The notes: a model not told the origin generated them from the sequence alone. A stretch of 64,000 nucleotides of DNA from Phallus indusiatus (GCA_027605045.1 JAQFWX010000009.1:124001-188000); one strand, 5' to 3'; counted from the stretch's first letter, positions 24,096 through 37,067 are shown. A program made the numbers and translations.

Positions 24096-25282
24096 GCACT
24101 GGGCAACGATCAAATTGAAAGGTCATGTCAGTTGAAATGAGTTAAAACCTCACCGGCACCCGGAATTTAGATTTTATTTGTTATATGAATTTGAAAATCA
24201 TCAGCATGGGCTTCATTAGATAGAATATATATAGGTGTACTCGCTTTTAGCATCCAAAGTCGAGTTACCAAATGATTATCACTGGGAGCAAATCAGCGTT
24301 CCTTGACTCAGAGACCGTCGACAGGAGATGTCATATCCAGCAAGGCAAGGTCGTGAGCGCAGATAGGGAGATAACTCGAGAAACCAATGATAACTTAACC
24401 ACATCAAAAGAGTATAAAAACAAGGGGAACTCATTGAAACCTTTCTTGTCCAAGTGGTCCATACGAAAGCATTATCGGTAATTAGGCAACTGCTGACGCG
24501 ATCCAACTTGGGAATGAAATGAACGCCTTTTTTCTTCAGAGTTCAATTTCGGTTATCTATGACTCGACAAAATTGCGAACGTGTCTGAAAACGCGCTCAA
24601 TTTCCAGGAAAAAATGGGGCACCAAAGGATGTTGAATATGATGTTTGTTGTTGCTTTTGTTGATGGGTGGCGATGATGATTGTGACGAAAACGGCGGGCG
24701 GAGACCTTGTGAAGTGCAAAGACGTCTCAAACACCAACTCTGAGCTCGAGGTAAATCAGATCACCTGCGACCACGGATGAGGGGAGTTGTCGACGCGTCT
24801 ACATTAAAAAAAACTGGCGCATGGAGAGATGAATTCTCAACGGAACTGACTATGATATTATAAGTAACAACAGATGTAGTTTGGACTAAGGAGAGTTTTG
24901 GTAGCTCATGATATGTCCAACTACCACGCGAACTGGGGACGACATAGCTGAGGGACACGGGTCGACTCGCAGCGCTCAGCATGCAGGAAAAAGGAAGTCT
25001 ACTATTGAGTCTAGCATTGATGTGAGATTTTGAGCGTAGGAAAAAAATACCTTTAAAGAAGACAAACAATCACGGTTAGGATATGAGTATTCCTCCGAAT
25101 GTAACCCAACCCAAAACAGACAAACTGGAATATTTTACTTTCGAAAAATAAATTCTAACTCGGAGAGCGGGTGGTCATGGTCTGATTGGAGTTCGGGCCG
25201 AGAGTACGTACTACGTCACACACGCGTGTGAGCGGCGTGACCTGTTGCAGCTAAAAATATGAATGTCTTTCTCATTGATCTT

Positions 25283-25291
25283 ATCTGATAA
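25283..25291 (+). promoter_or_regulatory. ATCTGATAA, iron-responsive GATA-factor site
   Basis: Exact ATCWGATAA match in GATCTTATCTGATAACAC, about 430 bases upstream of ferric reductase 2. Confidence 0.6.
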
Positions 25292-25607
25292 CACGGCAGC
25301 GCCTAATTTCCCAACCCCATCCAGAAAAATTTTTATTCGACATCGACTCTGGACGTAGAGCAAGTGAGAATTTTGATCTGAAGGAACTCTCTCACAAGTG
25401 ATACGAAGTGATACTACGTGTTTGCGATGTGCAGTCCGAGCCAGAGTGCCAGCTCCGTGAGGTCCACCGTCCCTCGCAATGATCTGACAAACAGCCGCTT
25501 CAATTAGCGTAATATGGAAGCAGCTTAGCTTTTGAAAAAGTCTTGGCCTCGCGATCTAATAAAACAGGGACAACTACAAACCTGCATTGTCATCATATTA
25601 CCTGATA

Positions 25608-25616
25608 ATCTGATAA
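25608..25616 (+). promoter_or_regulatory. ATCTGATAA, iron-responsive GATA-factor site
   Basis: Exact match within CCTGATAATCTGATAAG, a doubled GATA element about 105 bases upstream of the start at 25721. Confidence 0.6.
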
Positions 25617-25720
25617 GATTTTTTAGGGATGTGCTGTAACCAGAGAGGGGTCAAAGGAGGCGCCGTCATAAAATGAAGTCCTATTCAGCCCCCTTTTCAA
25701 TTGAAAGTCTCTCTCTGACA

Positions 25721-28397
25721 ATGGCTAAAGTCAGTCCTACCAAAGCTTCACGTCTCGCACGAAATATAGCGTACCCTCACCAAATATGGTGGGCCATAGC
25801 CAGCTTTCTGGCACTTTTAACTCTGCTTCATCTCACGAATCTTTTGGTCCTTTTCATACAACGGAAAAAATCCCCCGCGTTGATCCGCAAACAAACCATT
25901 GTTAACAAAAATGATCCTGAAAAGGTTCACCACTCCGAGGGCTCGTCTTATTTGGAGAGGAAAGCGGGATTTTTGCGAAGACTGGAGGCCGCTGCTCGTG
26001 AACCCATATCGATACTGTTGCATCGTTATACAGTGCCTATAGGCACCAATTTTCGAGTCACCGGGGTCGAGACTTTCATCGTCATTTCATACATAGTGAT
26101 GATTCTTACCTGGACGTTTGTTAATTGTACGTTCTCTTCTAAGGCTTCCCTTCCATTACAATCGAAAATTTTCTTGACTTTGATTGCAGGTTATAACTCG
26201 GATACAGGCTTGAAAATAGACCCCCTATTTTACGCCAATCGCGCAGGCATTATCGCAATTTCGCAAATGCCCCTTCTCGTACTTCTTGCCGGAAAGAATA
26301 ACTTGATATCTTGTACGTCTCTCCCTGATATGACAATTATTTTTCCTGAATAACATCACTTCTCCCCTGGCTTTCATAGTCATTACAGGTATCAGCTTCG
26401 AAAAGGTAACACTCAACTTATACTTTCGCACTTCGGGTTTCTTAGAAACACTCTCCAGTTACATATATTCCATCGAGCTATCGCCAGAGTTTGTCTCATC
26501 CTTCTCTTAGTACACACCGGAGGAAGAGTAAGCCTTCAATATCCAATCTTCACCCCAAATTAGTCAAAGATCTAATAAATTATTTCTGCTAGTTACATCT
26601 AGGGTAAATCACAGCTTTCAAAGATAATGACAGAAAATTAACAATGTCTCTCACCCAGAGTAACACCCGACGAATCATCAACGGCATGGCTCAAATTGGG
26701 TTACGTCGCATTAGCCGTTTGGATAGTTTCCGTTATCATCCTAATCAGACCCCTGCGAGCGAGATTTTACAACATCGTGTTCATAATCCATTTGTTTATG
26801 TCCCTGTGAATTTTTTTCACTTCTTCGTTGCAACTTGCAGCTCTTCGGAAAACTTACCTTCACCAATATTTACATAGGATTGCCATCATCACCACATATT
26901 ATCACGTCAAAAAATCAAACGGGCAAGTCTCTAAATCCTGAATACCATCATGGCTATATTTAAATTCATATTTTCCTTCACAGTAATCCAGTTTACTTGA
27001 TCCCCACGATTGTCTTTTGGGGATTCGACAGGGTACTCCGCGTATTACGAATACTCTGGAACAGCCGAGGAGACCCATCCTCACCGACAACGTCCAACAA
27101 AGCCGAAATCATCTCCTCAGACCTAATAAAACTCAGCGTTCACCAAAAAATGTCGTGGAAAGCCGGTCAAAGCGCATATATAACTCTTTCCAGAGTGTCC
27201 ATTCTCCCATTCGAAGCTCATCCTTTTACTATTGTAACTCTTCCCGCGACCAAATCTAATAAAAAAGAAAAAGAGGAAAAAGAAAAACATGATGGGCTCA
27301 ATGAGCTTGTTTTTCTTATTAGGGTTAGAAACGGTTTTACGAGGCGGTTGTATCGTGCGATTACGGAGGCCCAAGGACAAAATAAAGAGTTCATGTTTAG
27401 AGCGTTTATTGACGGTCCTTATGGTTCATCCCCGGATTTGTGTTCTTTCTCTGATATTGCGATAATCGTCGGTCCGTCATCTAAGACTCTTTTTTCTTCT
27501 TCTCGTGCCTGATTGTCTCGTATTGATTAGGTGGTTCTGGGATTTCATTCGGATTACCTGTGTTACGAGAAACTGTCCGGTATGATCTACCACTTGGCTA
27601 AACTTCCATGACACTTATCACTTTATCAAGGGCCGTAAAAGAGGGTCGATCAGCGTGTACCTCCGTTTCGTTCATATGGGTCACATCAACCCCAAACATC
27701 AGTACGTTTCACGATAACAAATCACTTTATGTAACTCACCAATTGATCACAAACAAGATACAATGACATACATCCTAGACACTCTCCAAAACACTCTCGA
27801 AAACGCACCAGATTCTCTAAAAATCACAGTTCAACTCTACAACACAGCCCAAAAGGCGTCCGTGACTTCTCTAGCCGCTCTCACTGCAGCCACTGCAGGC
27901 GGAGAACCGGAAGACTCTGAATCATCGGACTCAGACAAAAAAGAGGGTTTTGACATTGAAGAACTTCCGATGAGCACGTTGAAACCGCTAACAGCGTCGC
28001 CATCCTCGTCCTCGTCTTCGAAGTCGTCGTCGTCTAAAGTGAAAGAAACATCGGAAGTTAAAACAAAAGGTGCAATTGCAACGCTTTTGGGACGACCGGA
28101 CATCAAACAACTGCTCGAGGAAAAAATATCTCTAGTTCAAACTAGTCTTTCAGTGAATGGTGCGTTCGATAACATTCTAATTCTGCCATTGTTTGCCTGA
28201 GGGTTTTCCCACTCAAGTCGCGGGACCGCCTAGCATGGTTGAAGACGTGCGAAAGGCGCTTCGATTTAATGTTATTACTCCGGGAGCGAAACTGCAGGGA
28301 CAGCCTGAAGTTCATTTGTACACAAAGGCATATGAAATAGCGGTAAGAATTTATTGTATACATGGTCGAGATCTGACTACACATTTGTTTTTAGTAA
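25721..28397 (+). CDS. FRE-type ferric/cupric reductase 2 (tandem paralog)
   Basis: Same family and architecture as the gene at 21601. It starts MAKVSPTKASRLARNIAYPH at 25721, preferred over the ATG at 25673 because it aligns with the paralog's start. Landmarks are TVPIGTNFRVTG, candidate heme ligands in LHIFHRAIARVCLILLLVHT (about 26460), WKAGQSAYIT, HPFTIVT (about 27225), FIDGPYGSSPD, and GGSGISFGLPVLRE across an intron at about 27530. The NADPH lobe carries a long Ser/Glu/Lys insert including a serine run (27890-28060), larger than in paralog 1. It ends AYEIA with an intron directly before TAA at 28395, as in paralog 1. At least six introns must be removed, and the transmembrane exon joins at 26300-27000 are uncertain. 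Confidence 0.83.
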
Positions 28398-28606
28398 TCG
28401 TGATAAAACGAGGAAGAGAACTTAAATGATGATGATGAAAGTTTATGATGAATGGGAGAAACTTCCAATTTTGGATGAGTCCGTGTTATGGTTCTATCGA
28501 TATATGGAGTTTATTTGAAACAGTTGAATGATCTAAATAAGTATGATTGTCAATAAAATAGTTTTTTCTTTCAATGATACATATGCGAACAAGAAATACT
28601 TCCAAA

Positions 28607-31057
28607 CTATTCGACACAGTACGTTTCAACATGCAGATAAATTTCTTTACTGCGGAGGACCGTTGAGCAAAGCTCGAATTGCAAAGCGTGTCGTACATCA
28701 TTTGCCAACGAAGCGGGACCAGAAACTACAAGCATTTAACGAAAGACAAATAGGAACAAGTCTACTACTACTCACCAGCTACAATTGTCGAACCAACGCA
28801 ATTCTCGACTTTTTCACGAAGCGAGTGTTTAATATCTGGTTTTCCCATTTCGAGCGTAACAGCTCCGTGTGCAAGGAACTCTTGAGGCAACAACGAACGA
28901 CCCGTCGTAGTAATATGATTGTGATAAGAGGTTCCATGAAAAGACTTTTCGTCATGACTTGAATCGGGGGAACGTGTAACGAACAAGTTAATCTCAATTT
29001 GAAGAGCCTCAGAGTGTGGAGTCGCATTGAGTGCTACTAGAAGTTGGGAAGAAACCCAACTAAGTTCCTCTGTCAGAAATGTATCAAAGGCGAACGCTCT
29101 TGGTGTAAGGAAAACAAAATTAACGCACCGATATGAGAAACAATCCAGCAAAATGACACAAAACGGCACAAGCTTCTCCGTTTAGACGATTCTCTGGCGA
29201 AATAAATAAATAATAGGTCATAAAATGATGCTTCAGATCAGATGATAATCGGATTTACTTGACGATATGCTGGAAAAGCGGTAACGTAAAGGAAATACCG
29301 GTGCCCCCTTCAAAAAAAGAAAAACATTTTTTCAGGATACCCAAACAGAATTTTAATCTTTTGATTTACCCGCTATGAGTATAACGTTTTTGAAAGCTCC
29401 CACTTTAGGAGGATGGCCATAAGGTCCATCAAGAAGAGTAAAGGGCATAGGCATAGGAACTGCAGACGTCGTTTTCACGCCTGCAATTTTGATTGAATCC
29501 AATAACCGCCTGGTAAATCCATCTTTTGCACGGATGATAAACCGTAATATATCGGGGGGGTCGTTGTTGTTTACCCTTGCCGACCATTCAGTTTTAACTG
29601 AGGCAATGGAGAAAGGATGCGCTTCAAGGGGAAAGCGGGAGAGAGATGGTACACGCAAATACATATGTTGACCAGCTTTCCAGGATATCGCACTCCTGTA
29701 AAGGGTGACTAACATGACAGAATCCGAGATCAGTTGGATCGTATCCCTTTCGGAGGGTTTCACCCTACGGCGACAGCCTGATAGAAAGTTATAGACATAA
29801 GGACGGAAAGTGCGGACGCTCCGGTCTGCCACCCAAAAAATAAAGAATAGCATAGCAGTATCGTTGAAACTAGAAACATGTAGGAAGAAGTGACATCATC
29901 GGTGTACGGTAATACGAAAACGAGGTACCTTGTGCTATGGTTGACGTGAAAATATACTGCTATAACGATTATGCTAAAAATATCTTTAAGTATATAGTTT
30001 TAGTGGAGTCGAACCATCTATACTTACGTAGCCAGGGTCATATGCAGTGTCAGAAATACCTCATAGTGTCGTTTTCGGAACGCATAGGTAGACGATAAAA
30101 ACATGGCAGTATAGGACGAGGCAGCTAAAATACCCATGATTTGCCATTGCAAAGCCAAACCGGATGTCTTGAGGCTAATGATAACTTATTAGAATTGAAC
30201 GCAATTGGGAAAAAGGAGCAACTCACCCCATTGCGATCTTTTGTGTTATTGATGGAAAGTCAGCAGTAGCGACAAAAAATAGAAAAAGAACTGGGGCTTA
30301 CGTGACTACCAGCATGCAGCCAGACGAGGGCCACACTTATTCTTCCAAGGACACGATGGAATACCTGACGCTGTTTGAATGGTGCCATTAGTAATTAAAT
30401 AAGCAGATGAAAATGCAAAACAAATCAAGGGATGAACAGACTTTTTCGTATGAGATTCCGACAATGTCTTGAGAGATAGCAATTTAGTTTATTGAAAGAC
30501 GTTTAGGAAAGTTCTAAGTACCAAAGATGATATTGTGTTTCGCGGCGAGAGCTTGTAATAGAAAGACTTGATTCATGGCCATGACGCCAGCGCGAACTGA
30601 CCAGTAGTGGATGTCGAGGGTTACTCCAGTGAATGGGTTGTGACCTTGGTTTAGAAAGAATAAGTTTCTGATGGTGGAAGCCATTGAAGATGAACGTACA
30701 GTTTATGAATTGTAATATGAGAAGTGCTAGGAGATATCCCGAGATGATGGAAACCTGGGCAATGCTCGATTGATAGTATGGAGTGATAGATAAAGTGATT
30801 CTATAGAAAACGATGCGATAAAGATTGATAAAAGCGTGAAAAATGGGACGAGGGGTTTCGCTCAAGAGTCTTCTCCTGCGAAGGCAATAGAAAAGGGAGC
30901 TGGTGATACGAACGACGAGGAGGATGCCCCAAAACGCGCAGATACAAAACCACAAGTCAGTGGAGTAGGTAACAGCCCTGGCAAAGGCCATTGCTTTGAC
31001 CATATGCTTGATTTGAGATGGGTCGTAATTGCTGGGGTCGACGTTGATGGACGACAT
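28607..31057 (-). CDS. FRE-type ferric/cupric reductase 3 (divergent)
   Basis: Third ferric reductase, opposing the tandem pair and much less similar to it. It starts MSSINVDPSNYDPSQIKHMV at 31057; an in-frame ATG at 31111 would add 18 residues. Transmembrane exons follow (ITPYYQSSIAQVSIISGYLL, NQVFLLQALAAKHNIIFG). The FAD domain has WKAGQHMYLRVPSLSRFP and HPFSIAS (about 29620), then LDGPYGHPPK. The NADPH motif GGTGISFTLPLFQHIVK is at about 29290. A C-terminal exon (GKPDIKHSLREKVENC, then GPASLANDVRHALQFE) ends LHVETYCVE at 28607. No ATCWGATAA site is visible within 470 bases upstream. It may reduce a different metal or serve a different compartment (inference). Confidence 0.82.
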
Positions 31058-31523
31058 GATGTTTGGGGAGGAGAGGAGGATTTGAGGAGTGAGAGGCAGA
31101 GATATTAGCATGGTATTATATTTTGAAGGTGCAGAAATTACATAATAGCAGATGTGCAGAAAGAGGTCAACGGAACACCGTTTTAGGAGAATCGTTTAGG
31201 ACCTTAACCGCGGAAGACTTTCGGGTTCATTTACACGGCATGCAACATGGTATGGCATGGATAATTGGTATACGCGTCGAGTATAACATGGAGAATGGGA
31301 GATATGCAATTTGGAGATGCATTGCTATTTGACGGAGATTGCACGGAGAACGGGCAGATTGAAGACCGGATGTAGTCACCGATTAGTCAGCAGTCCAAAC
31401 CTACACCTGTCCTCGCCACAAGCGCCTATTAATTATTTGTTTATCCCTCTCGCCTCCAACAACAAGCAAGACTAAAACTTAGCTTCAAGCTTTTGAGAGT
31501 CGCATATCGTAGCCCTTTGTGAC
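31058..31523. other. Divergent promoter spacer between ferric reductase 3 and beta-tubulin paralog
   Basis: 466 bases, no gene recognised, no exact iron-type GATA site. The pyrimidine-rich stretch before 31524 is typical of a fungal leader. Confidence 0.5.
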
Positions 31524-34309
31524 GATGGCTCAGGAAATCATTAGCATCCAAGTCGGACAGGTACTATTGTTTTGCTTCTTTACTCCGTGCATTGCGCTGA
31601 GCTCAACACATCCTTTCCCGCTAAATTACTACAGGCTGGCAACCAAGTTAGAAATTGTTTCTCGATGTTGGATCGGTTCATCGATCACTGATTTTACTCA
31701 AGGTGGGAGAGGCCTTTTGGGAGATGGTCCTCGCAGAGCATGGCTTGGACCGCACCGGCGTAAGCAACGCAGCGCAACCACCTCTTTGCCCAAAACCCTG
31801 ACAGTTCAACCTCTCAACTGTCTATTAGACTTATGTAGGAAATGATCCGCAACAGTTGGGTCGTGTTCGTATTCCTAATCCTATTCCATCGTCCCCCATT
31901 ATCTAACACCACTGCTCCCAGATTGGTGTCTATTTCACAGAAGTCGGCGGCTCAGAACGAGTCTCAAAATATGTTCCGCGAAGCGTCCAAGTAGACCTTG
32001 AAGCCGGTGTGATAAACAGGGTACTACTACTACTACTTCCTTCCTCGTTATCTACCCGTCGTTTTAATTATTTTCTCAGATAAAATCGGGGCCTCAGGGT
32101 TTTCTCTACCGTCCGGACACCATGATTACAGCCGAATCAGGTACTCAACATGGTTCGCATCACTCGAGATTTGATACTCACGATTCTTATAGGCGCAGGT
32201 AATAATTGGGCCAAAGGATGTACGCATATTTCTTCTATGACAGCATAGACGCTCACACACAACATTCTATTTCGAAAAGATTACACAGAGGGTGAGTCAA
32301 GTATACATCCATCCTTGAAAGACATCTAAACAACCTATTCTAGGTGCGGAAATGATTGATCAAATTCTGGTAAATTGGATTCTACACTTCCGATTTGACT
32401 CCACTCATAACTGATTATCCACCAGGAAGTTTTGAGGCACCAGAGTGAATCATGTGAAGCCCTACAAGGGTTTCAAATGATGCATTCCCTCGGAGGCGGA
32501 ACCGGCGCTGGTCTCGGTTCCTTACTCCTTTCCAAATTGCGTGAGGTGAGTCACTCCCACTGGTCACCTGTACCTGTTATAGCAATATCAATGTCTCCAA
32601 AAGGAATACCCGGACCGCATGTTGGCAACTTTTTCAATCCTACCTTCTCCGAAAGTATGTAGTTTATCTAATATGTATTGTTCATCCTCCTGAGTTTTGA
32701 ACAGGTCTCCGAAACTGTCGTCGAAGTATGCACCTATCTCTATTTGGTAAACTAATTTAACCTTTCTGTCATAGCCCTATAACTCTGTGCTTTCTTTACA
32801 TCAACTAGTGGACAATAGCGACATGACCGTTTGTTTAGATAACGAAGCCTTGTAAGTCTGACGCTCTTGCTGACCTCTAATTCTAATTCGATTTCCAGGT
32901 ACGATATCTGTGTTCGAACACTCAAAACACCCAATCCATCATTTAAGCATTTGAACAAGGTCCGAAATTCTCTATTCTTCAATCATATGGGTGACTCACT
33001 CAATGTCAATAGCTGATTTCACATACTATTTGTGGTCTCAGTACTTCTCTCCGTTTCCCAGGACAGCTGAATGGGTAGCCTTTCTTCTCGTCAATTTTTG
33101 TTTTTTTGATATTGACCAGCGCCATAGTAATCTCCGTAAATTTGCTATGAATCTAATTCCCTTCCCTCGGGTAAGTTTGTCATATTTTGACTCTAAACGT
33201 ATATTCTTACTAATCTTTCTTGAAGCTCCATTTTCTTGCACCGTCTCATGCCCCCCTCTATACCGAGTCATCAAGATCTTTCCAAATGAACTCAGTATCA
33301 GAGTTGACCACCGCGTAAGTACTGTAGATTCTTTTGACTCAATTCCGTGCGTTCAAATCTGACAATTGTGTGTTTGTGTGAAAGTCTGTTTGATAAAAGA
33401 CATGCATTAGTTGCAGTTGACCCCCGTTTTGGAAAATATCTAGCTGCCACTTTGGTTTATCGTGGAAATATTTCTTCTAGAGAAGTGGGTCATTACTAGT
33501 ACTAAATCCGTAATGCTCTTTACTGATTTTTTTGTCGTTATAGGCGGAAGTAAGTTTAATTAAAACTTGCAAATTGAGCTATCATAACAATCTTATTATT
33601 ATAGCAATCGATCCAACAATTACAAGTCAAAAATTCACATATGTTTGTCGAGTAAGTTTTTCAAATCACGAAATCCTTAAATCAAATTTCATGGATTTTT
33701 TAGATGGATCCCGGGTAATGTTTCATTATCCCTATGCAGCGTTCCGTCAGTTGGCCAGAAAAAAGTGTGTTTCTATTTTTTTTTCGAATCATGATTTATA
33801 TATACTCATGGATGAGGTATCCAGTCCGCAACCGGATTAGCAAACACAGTCAGTTATTTGGCATATCCTTTCCTTTCCTCATCATAGCTAAAATTTGGAC
33901 TATTGCAAAGACCGCCATTCAAGAACTGTTTGTCCGTAATATGTCTCAATTCAAGGCCATGTTCAGACGCAAGGCTTTCCTTCATTGGTACCATGGTGAA
34001 GGCATGGACGACATGGAATTCACGGAAGGTATGAGAATGCATTCGTTTTTTCTACTTGGTTTATAACTTATATCTGCGTCCTTTAGCTGAAAGTAATATC
34101 TCGGATTTGATGTATGTTTCGTTATCTTTGCTTTTGACGAACAAACTGGCTGATTTCAATTTCTTTCTTTCTCATAGCGCCGAGTACCAACAGGTTCATT
34201 TTATTTATTTTTCTTTCCAACGTCAAATTGAAAAGCGCTGTGATAGTACCAAGAAGCTACGGTCGATGAAGAAGAGGAAGAATACGAAGAAGAAGTAAAT
34301 GGCCAGTAA
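31524..34309 (+). CDS. Divergent beta-tubulin paralog
   Basis: GTP-binding microtubule subunit. About sixteen introns must be removed. The chain starts [20 protein letters not shown] and continues with [39 protein letters not shown], the GTP-loop [20 protein letters not shown] (about 32480), [75 protein letters not shown] (33960-34020), and an acidic tail [18 protein letters not shown] ending at 34309. The frame is open throughout. It departs from conventional fungal beta-tubulin at sites usually invariant: the residue equivalent to His6 is Ser, Glu198 is Met and Phe200 is Val (segment [12 protein letters not shown]). The N-terminal MREI autoregulation tetrapeptide is MAQEI. It is probably the divergent second beta-tubulin found in some basidiomycetes. 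Confidence 0.85.
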
Positions 34310-34548
34310 CATTTACCAAATTTGACTCTCGAGTCATCTCTCTTTGATTCAAGTTCTTTTCTTGTCTCCATGTAGCACTACTCTCTCAAGCTTTCGGACC
34401 CGTACCAGCAATCATAATATTAGCTCCATATAATTTTGATTGAATTATTGTTTTCTTTTTTCTTTTCATCAAGAATAAAACAAATTTGGTTCATGCTCTT
34501 TGTATAACGATTAGTCAGACCCATTCGGTTATTTCCGGAATCGCTCTT

Positions 34549-36354
34549 ATGAGGCTTCCTAGACGAGTACCCTGGGCAAACACCGACGAATTGCAAACCG
34601 TTTTTCAATGGATATATGGCGAAAACGCAGATAACTCTACAAAAGAAAAGGCCATTCACCGCGTAAGTTTCGAAAGCAACAAGACGTGCTTTGATTAATT
34701 TTTTTTATTGTTTTATTAGCTTTCAGCATGGAAATTCGCAACCGCTCTTCCCAGTGCTTTAGAATCCACATTGTCCATCCTTTCAGCTTGTTTACAAGAC
34801 GAAACCAATCTCACCAGCTCTCAAAACAAAAATAAAACCAACGGCATGTCGCTAAGCTTACGACAATCGTATTCTCTCGCTTTAATTCGATTTGTAAACG
34901 GTCTGGTGGATCCTTTACAGAGTGGTGTGTTTGCGCGACCGATTGTCAGTATTGCCGCGCAAATTGGGATTCCATTGTGGATGGTTGAATTGAGACATGC
35001 TGGTACTCATGAAGATTTGCCGAGTCTCGAAGTATTGCGTGAAGGAGCAAAAGAGGCATGTAGACTTTGCTTTCTAGGAAGGTTTTTTTAAGGTTTTTTT
35101 AACCCATGCTGCAGGCAATGAATTGGCTTTTATACAACTACTTTCTACCCACAATATCACCACACGCACAACCTCTGGAAAACCTAAAACTTTCACTTCT
35201 TTCACCGCTCCTTTTACGATACAAGCAGATGTCGAAAGCGACAACGCGGGACGTTACATTAAAAACGACTTCAAAAGCTGAAATGGCCAAGATTCTTCGA
35301 GGATTTGATCAGTGGTTGGCTGAGGCTAGTGTCGTCGCTTCGAGGATTCTTCATACGGCTTCGAGAGAGGAGGAGGTTGAAGAGAAGGAGAGGTGGTCTT
35401 TGTCGGAATTGGCAGATAGGTTGATCGATCGGGGTGGCCTTGTTCCCGTGGCTAAAAAGTGATTACCTTGTTTTTCTTTGACTTGTCTTTCTTACTTATT
35501 ATGAGAACGTAGAAAACGAACGCAACCCAGTCAGCGGTTGGTCGGTCCTTTAGCCGAATACATACACGTCTGGTCTCCTTTACTTTCGCACGTGCAAACC
35601 AACCACCCGACATTTCTAAACATTCTCATTTCTCGTATTCTTTCGTATCTGCTGTCGGATCGCTCGGAAACACCTTCAAATGAGGTCTCAGCCTTGGCGT
35701 CGACAAATGAGTCTAACGGTCATTCTGATCCGTCATACGACTTTACGCTGGCTTCTTGGGTCTTGTGGATCATCGATAACTATCAGAATACCGAGAGTGC
35801 AGATATTGATTCGAATGATATATTGAGAGAGAGTTTGCTTGGCTTTAATCATAGCCACAATGATGCGTATGTCCCACTATCATCTGATATGCTAATTTCC
35901 TTTTCTTTTATATACTGATTGATTTGAACAGGGTGAAAGCTCTGGTGCTCGAGTTATCACAGCGCCATGAAAAGCTGAAAGGCGGTGGTGGCGGTATCAT
36001 ATTAGCACTTGTCAAATCATCTAGTAACAAGCCGGTGTGTTTCAGAGTACTCTTGATGAATACCAGCCTTATTTGTTTGATATTATACAGTCGTGGAATG
36101 ATAACGCTCTTCAGACTATGACGGAGAGATTGGCTGCTTTACGATCTGCTGATAACATCATCTCATCAGATATAGCTATTACCTCGGCTGAAGATGGTTC
36201 GAAAGACATGATGGTGGTTGATTCGGTCGGGAGTGGGGCTGGCGATGATAGCTCAGACGAAGCTGTTGAGGCTCCAGGGTGGCGGCGACTGGATGAATCG
36301 GACGGATGGAAACCTGTTCCTATAGGTGTCTTTTATTCGGCAGTTAATACATGA
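34549..36354 (+). CDS. LAS1: Las1, pre-rRNA ITS2 endoribonuclease
   Basis: HEPN-domain nuclease that with Grc3 kinase cleaves ITS2 (site C2) during 60S maturation in the nucleolus. It starts MRLPRRVPWANTDELQTVFQ at 34549. The HEPN domain contains SAWKFATALPSALEST, SYSLALIRFVNGLVDPLQ and the catalytic R-x4-H motif in ELRHAGTHEDLPSLEVLREG (about 34990-35040). The rest is a divergent helical C-terminus with an acidic stretch, ending APGWRRLDESDGWKPVPIGV, a conserved terminal block of fungal Las1. About seven exons encode about 550 residues. One intron (35056-35114) has a GCATGT donor: exon ...KE joins AMNWLLYNY... only if GC-AG is used. The gene follows the beta-tubulin on the same strand, 240 bases apart. 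Confidence 0.87.
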
Positions 36355-37067
36355 ACTGAGTATACCCATTTGGGCGAGAAGTTGCGTCATGAACTTATAT
36401 ATTTAAAAAGGTTAAATTTTAAAAAGATTGACAAGTGACGACATGATATATTCATTTCTGAGTATACATTGAAGCCAAGGCCACAGTACGAAACACAGAC
36501 AGACACAGAGACCATGGCTGGAGATGGCGGTAGCTTATCCGAGTCTGATTATCAGCCAGAGCTTTAGCTGCTTTTAGCGGCCCTGGCAGAATTCACGGGA
36601 GCCAATGAACGATCGGCGATCGCAGTCGAGCATTTGGACGAACTAATCACGTGATCTGTCACGAAAAGCGGAAGTTCGCATTATTTGGTTCCGGTTCCCA
36701 GTGGTCCAAACCTTTTCTCCCAACGTTTGACCATTACCATCATAACGTTTTATCTTCCACGACTAATCTTTACGCCTCATATCCAACTTATTACAGCATT
36801 GACTTTATTACGATTTCTTGGTTAAGTACTACAGACAAACTAGAAAAAACACACAACTTTTTTTTGGTAAGAGCTCGTTGCATGTTGTTCACGGCTTTCA
36901 ATCCCCATTGTTGCTCACGTTCACCTCCTACCGTCTTTCAGGTTTATCAATTTTTTAGCATTTTTTGATTCTCACATTCTCTTGAACTAACATTTCACAG
37001 CAATACACCCACTTTTTGAGCAACACGCAGCTCTAGAAAACCAAACCCATTCATATTTTTTGCCAAA
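36355..37067. other. Intergenic stretch
   Basis: Las1 3' flank and promoter of the single-pass membrane protein. A 105-codon frame (36651-36968) has no recognisable feature. Pyrimidine-rich sequence precedes the ATG at 37068. Confidence 0.5.

Larger units (their letters stand above)
24096..25720. other. Upstream region of ferric reductase 2
   Basis: 1.6 kb between the tandem reductases. Two exact ATCWGATAA sites are in its right third. Minor open frames (24272-24481 plus, 24761-25069 minus) have no recognisable domain. Confidence 0.55.

Noticed and set aside
32991..33362. 123-codon frame inside the beta-tubulin gene taken as a separate gene
   Set aside because: It reads through several tubulin introns; spliced exons give LRFPGQLNG and [10 protein letters not shown] in another arrangement.
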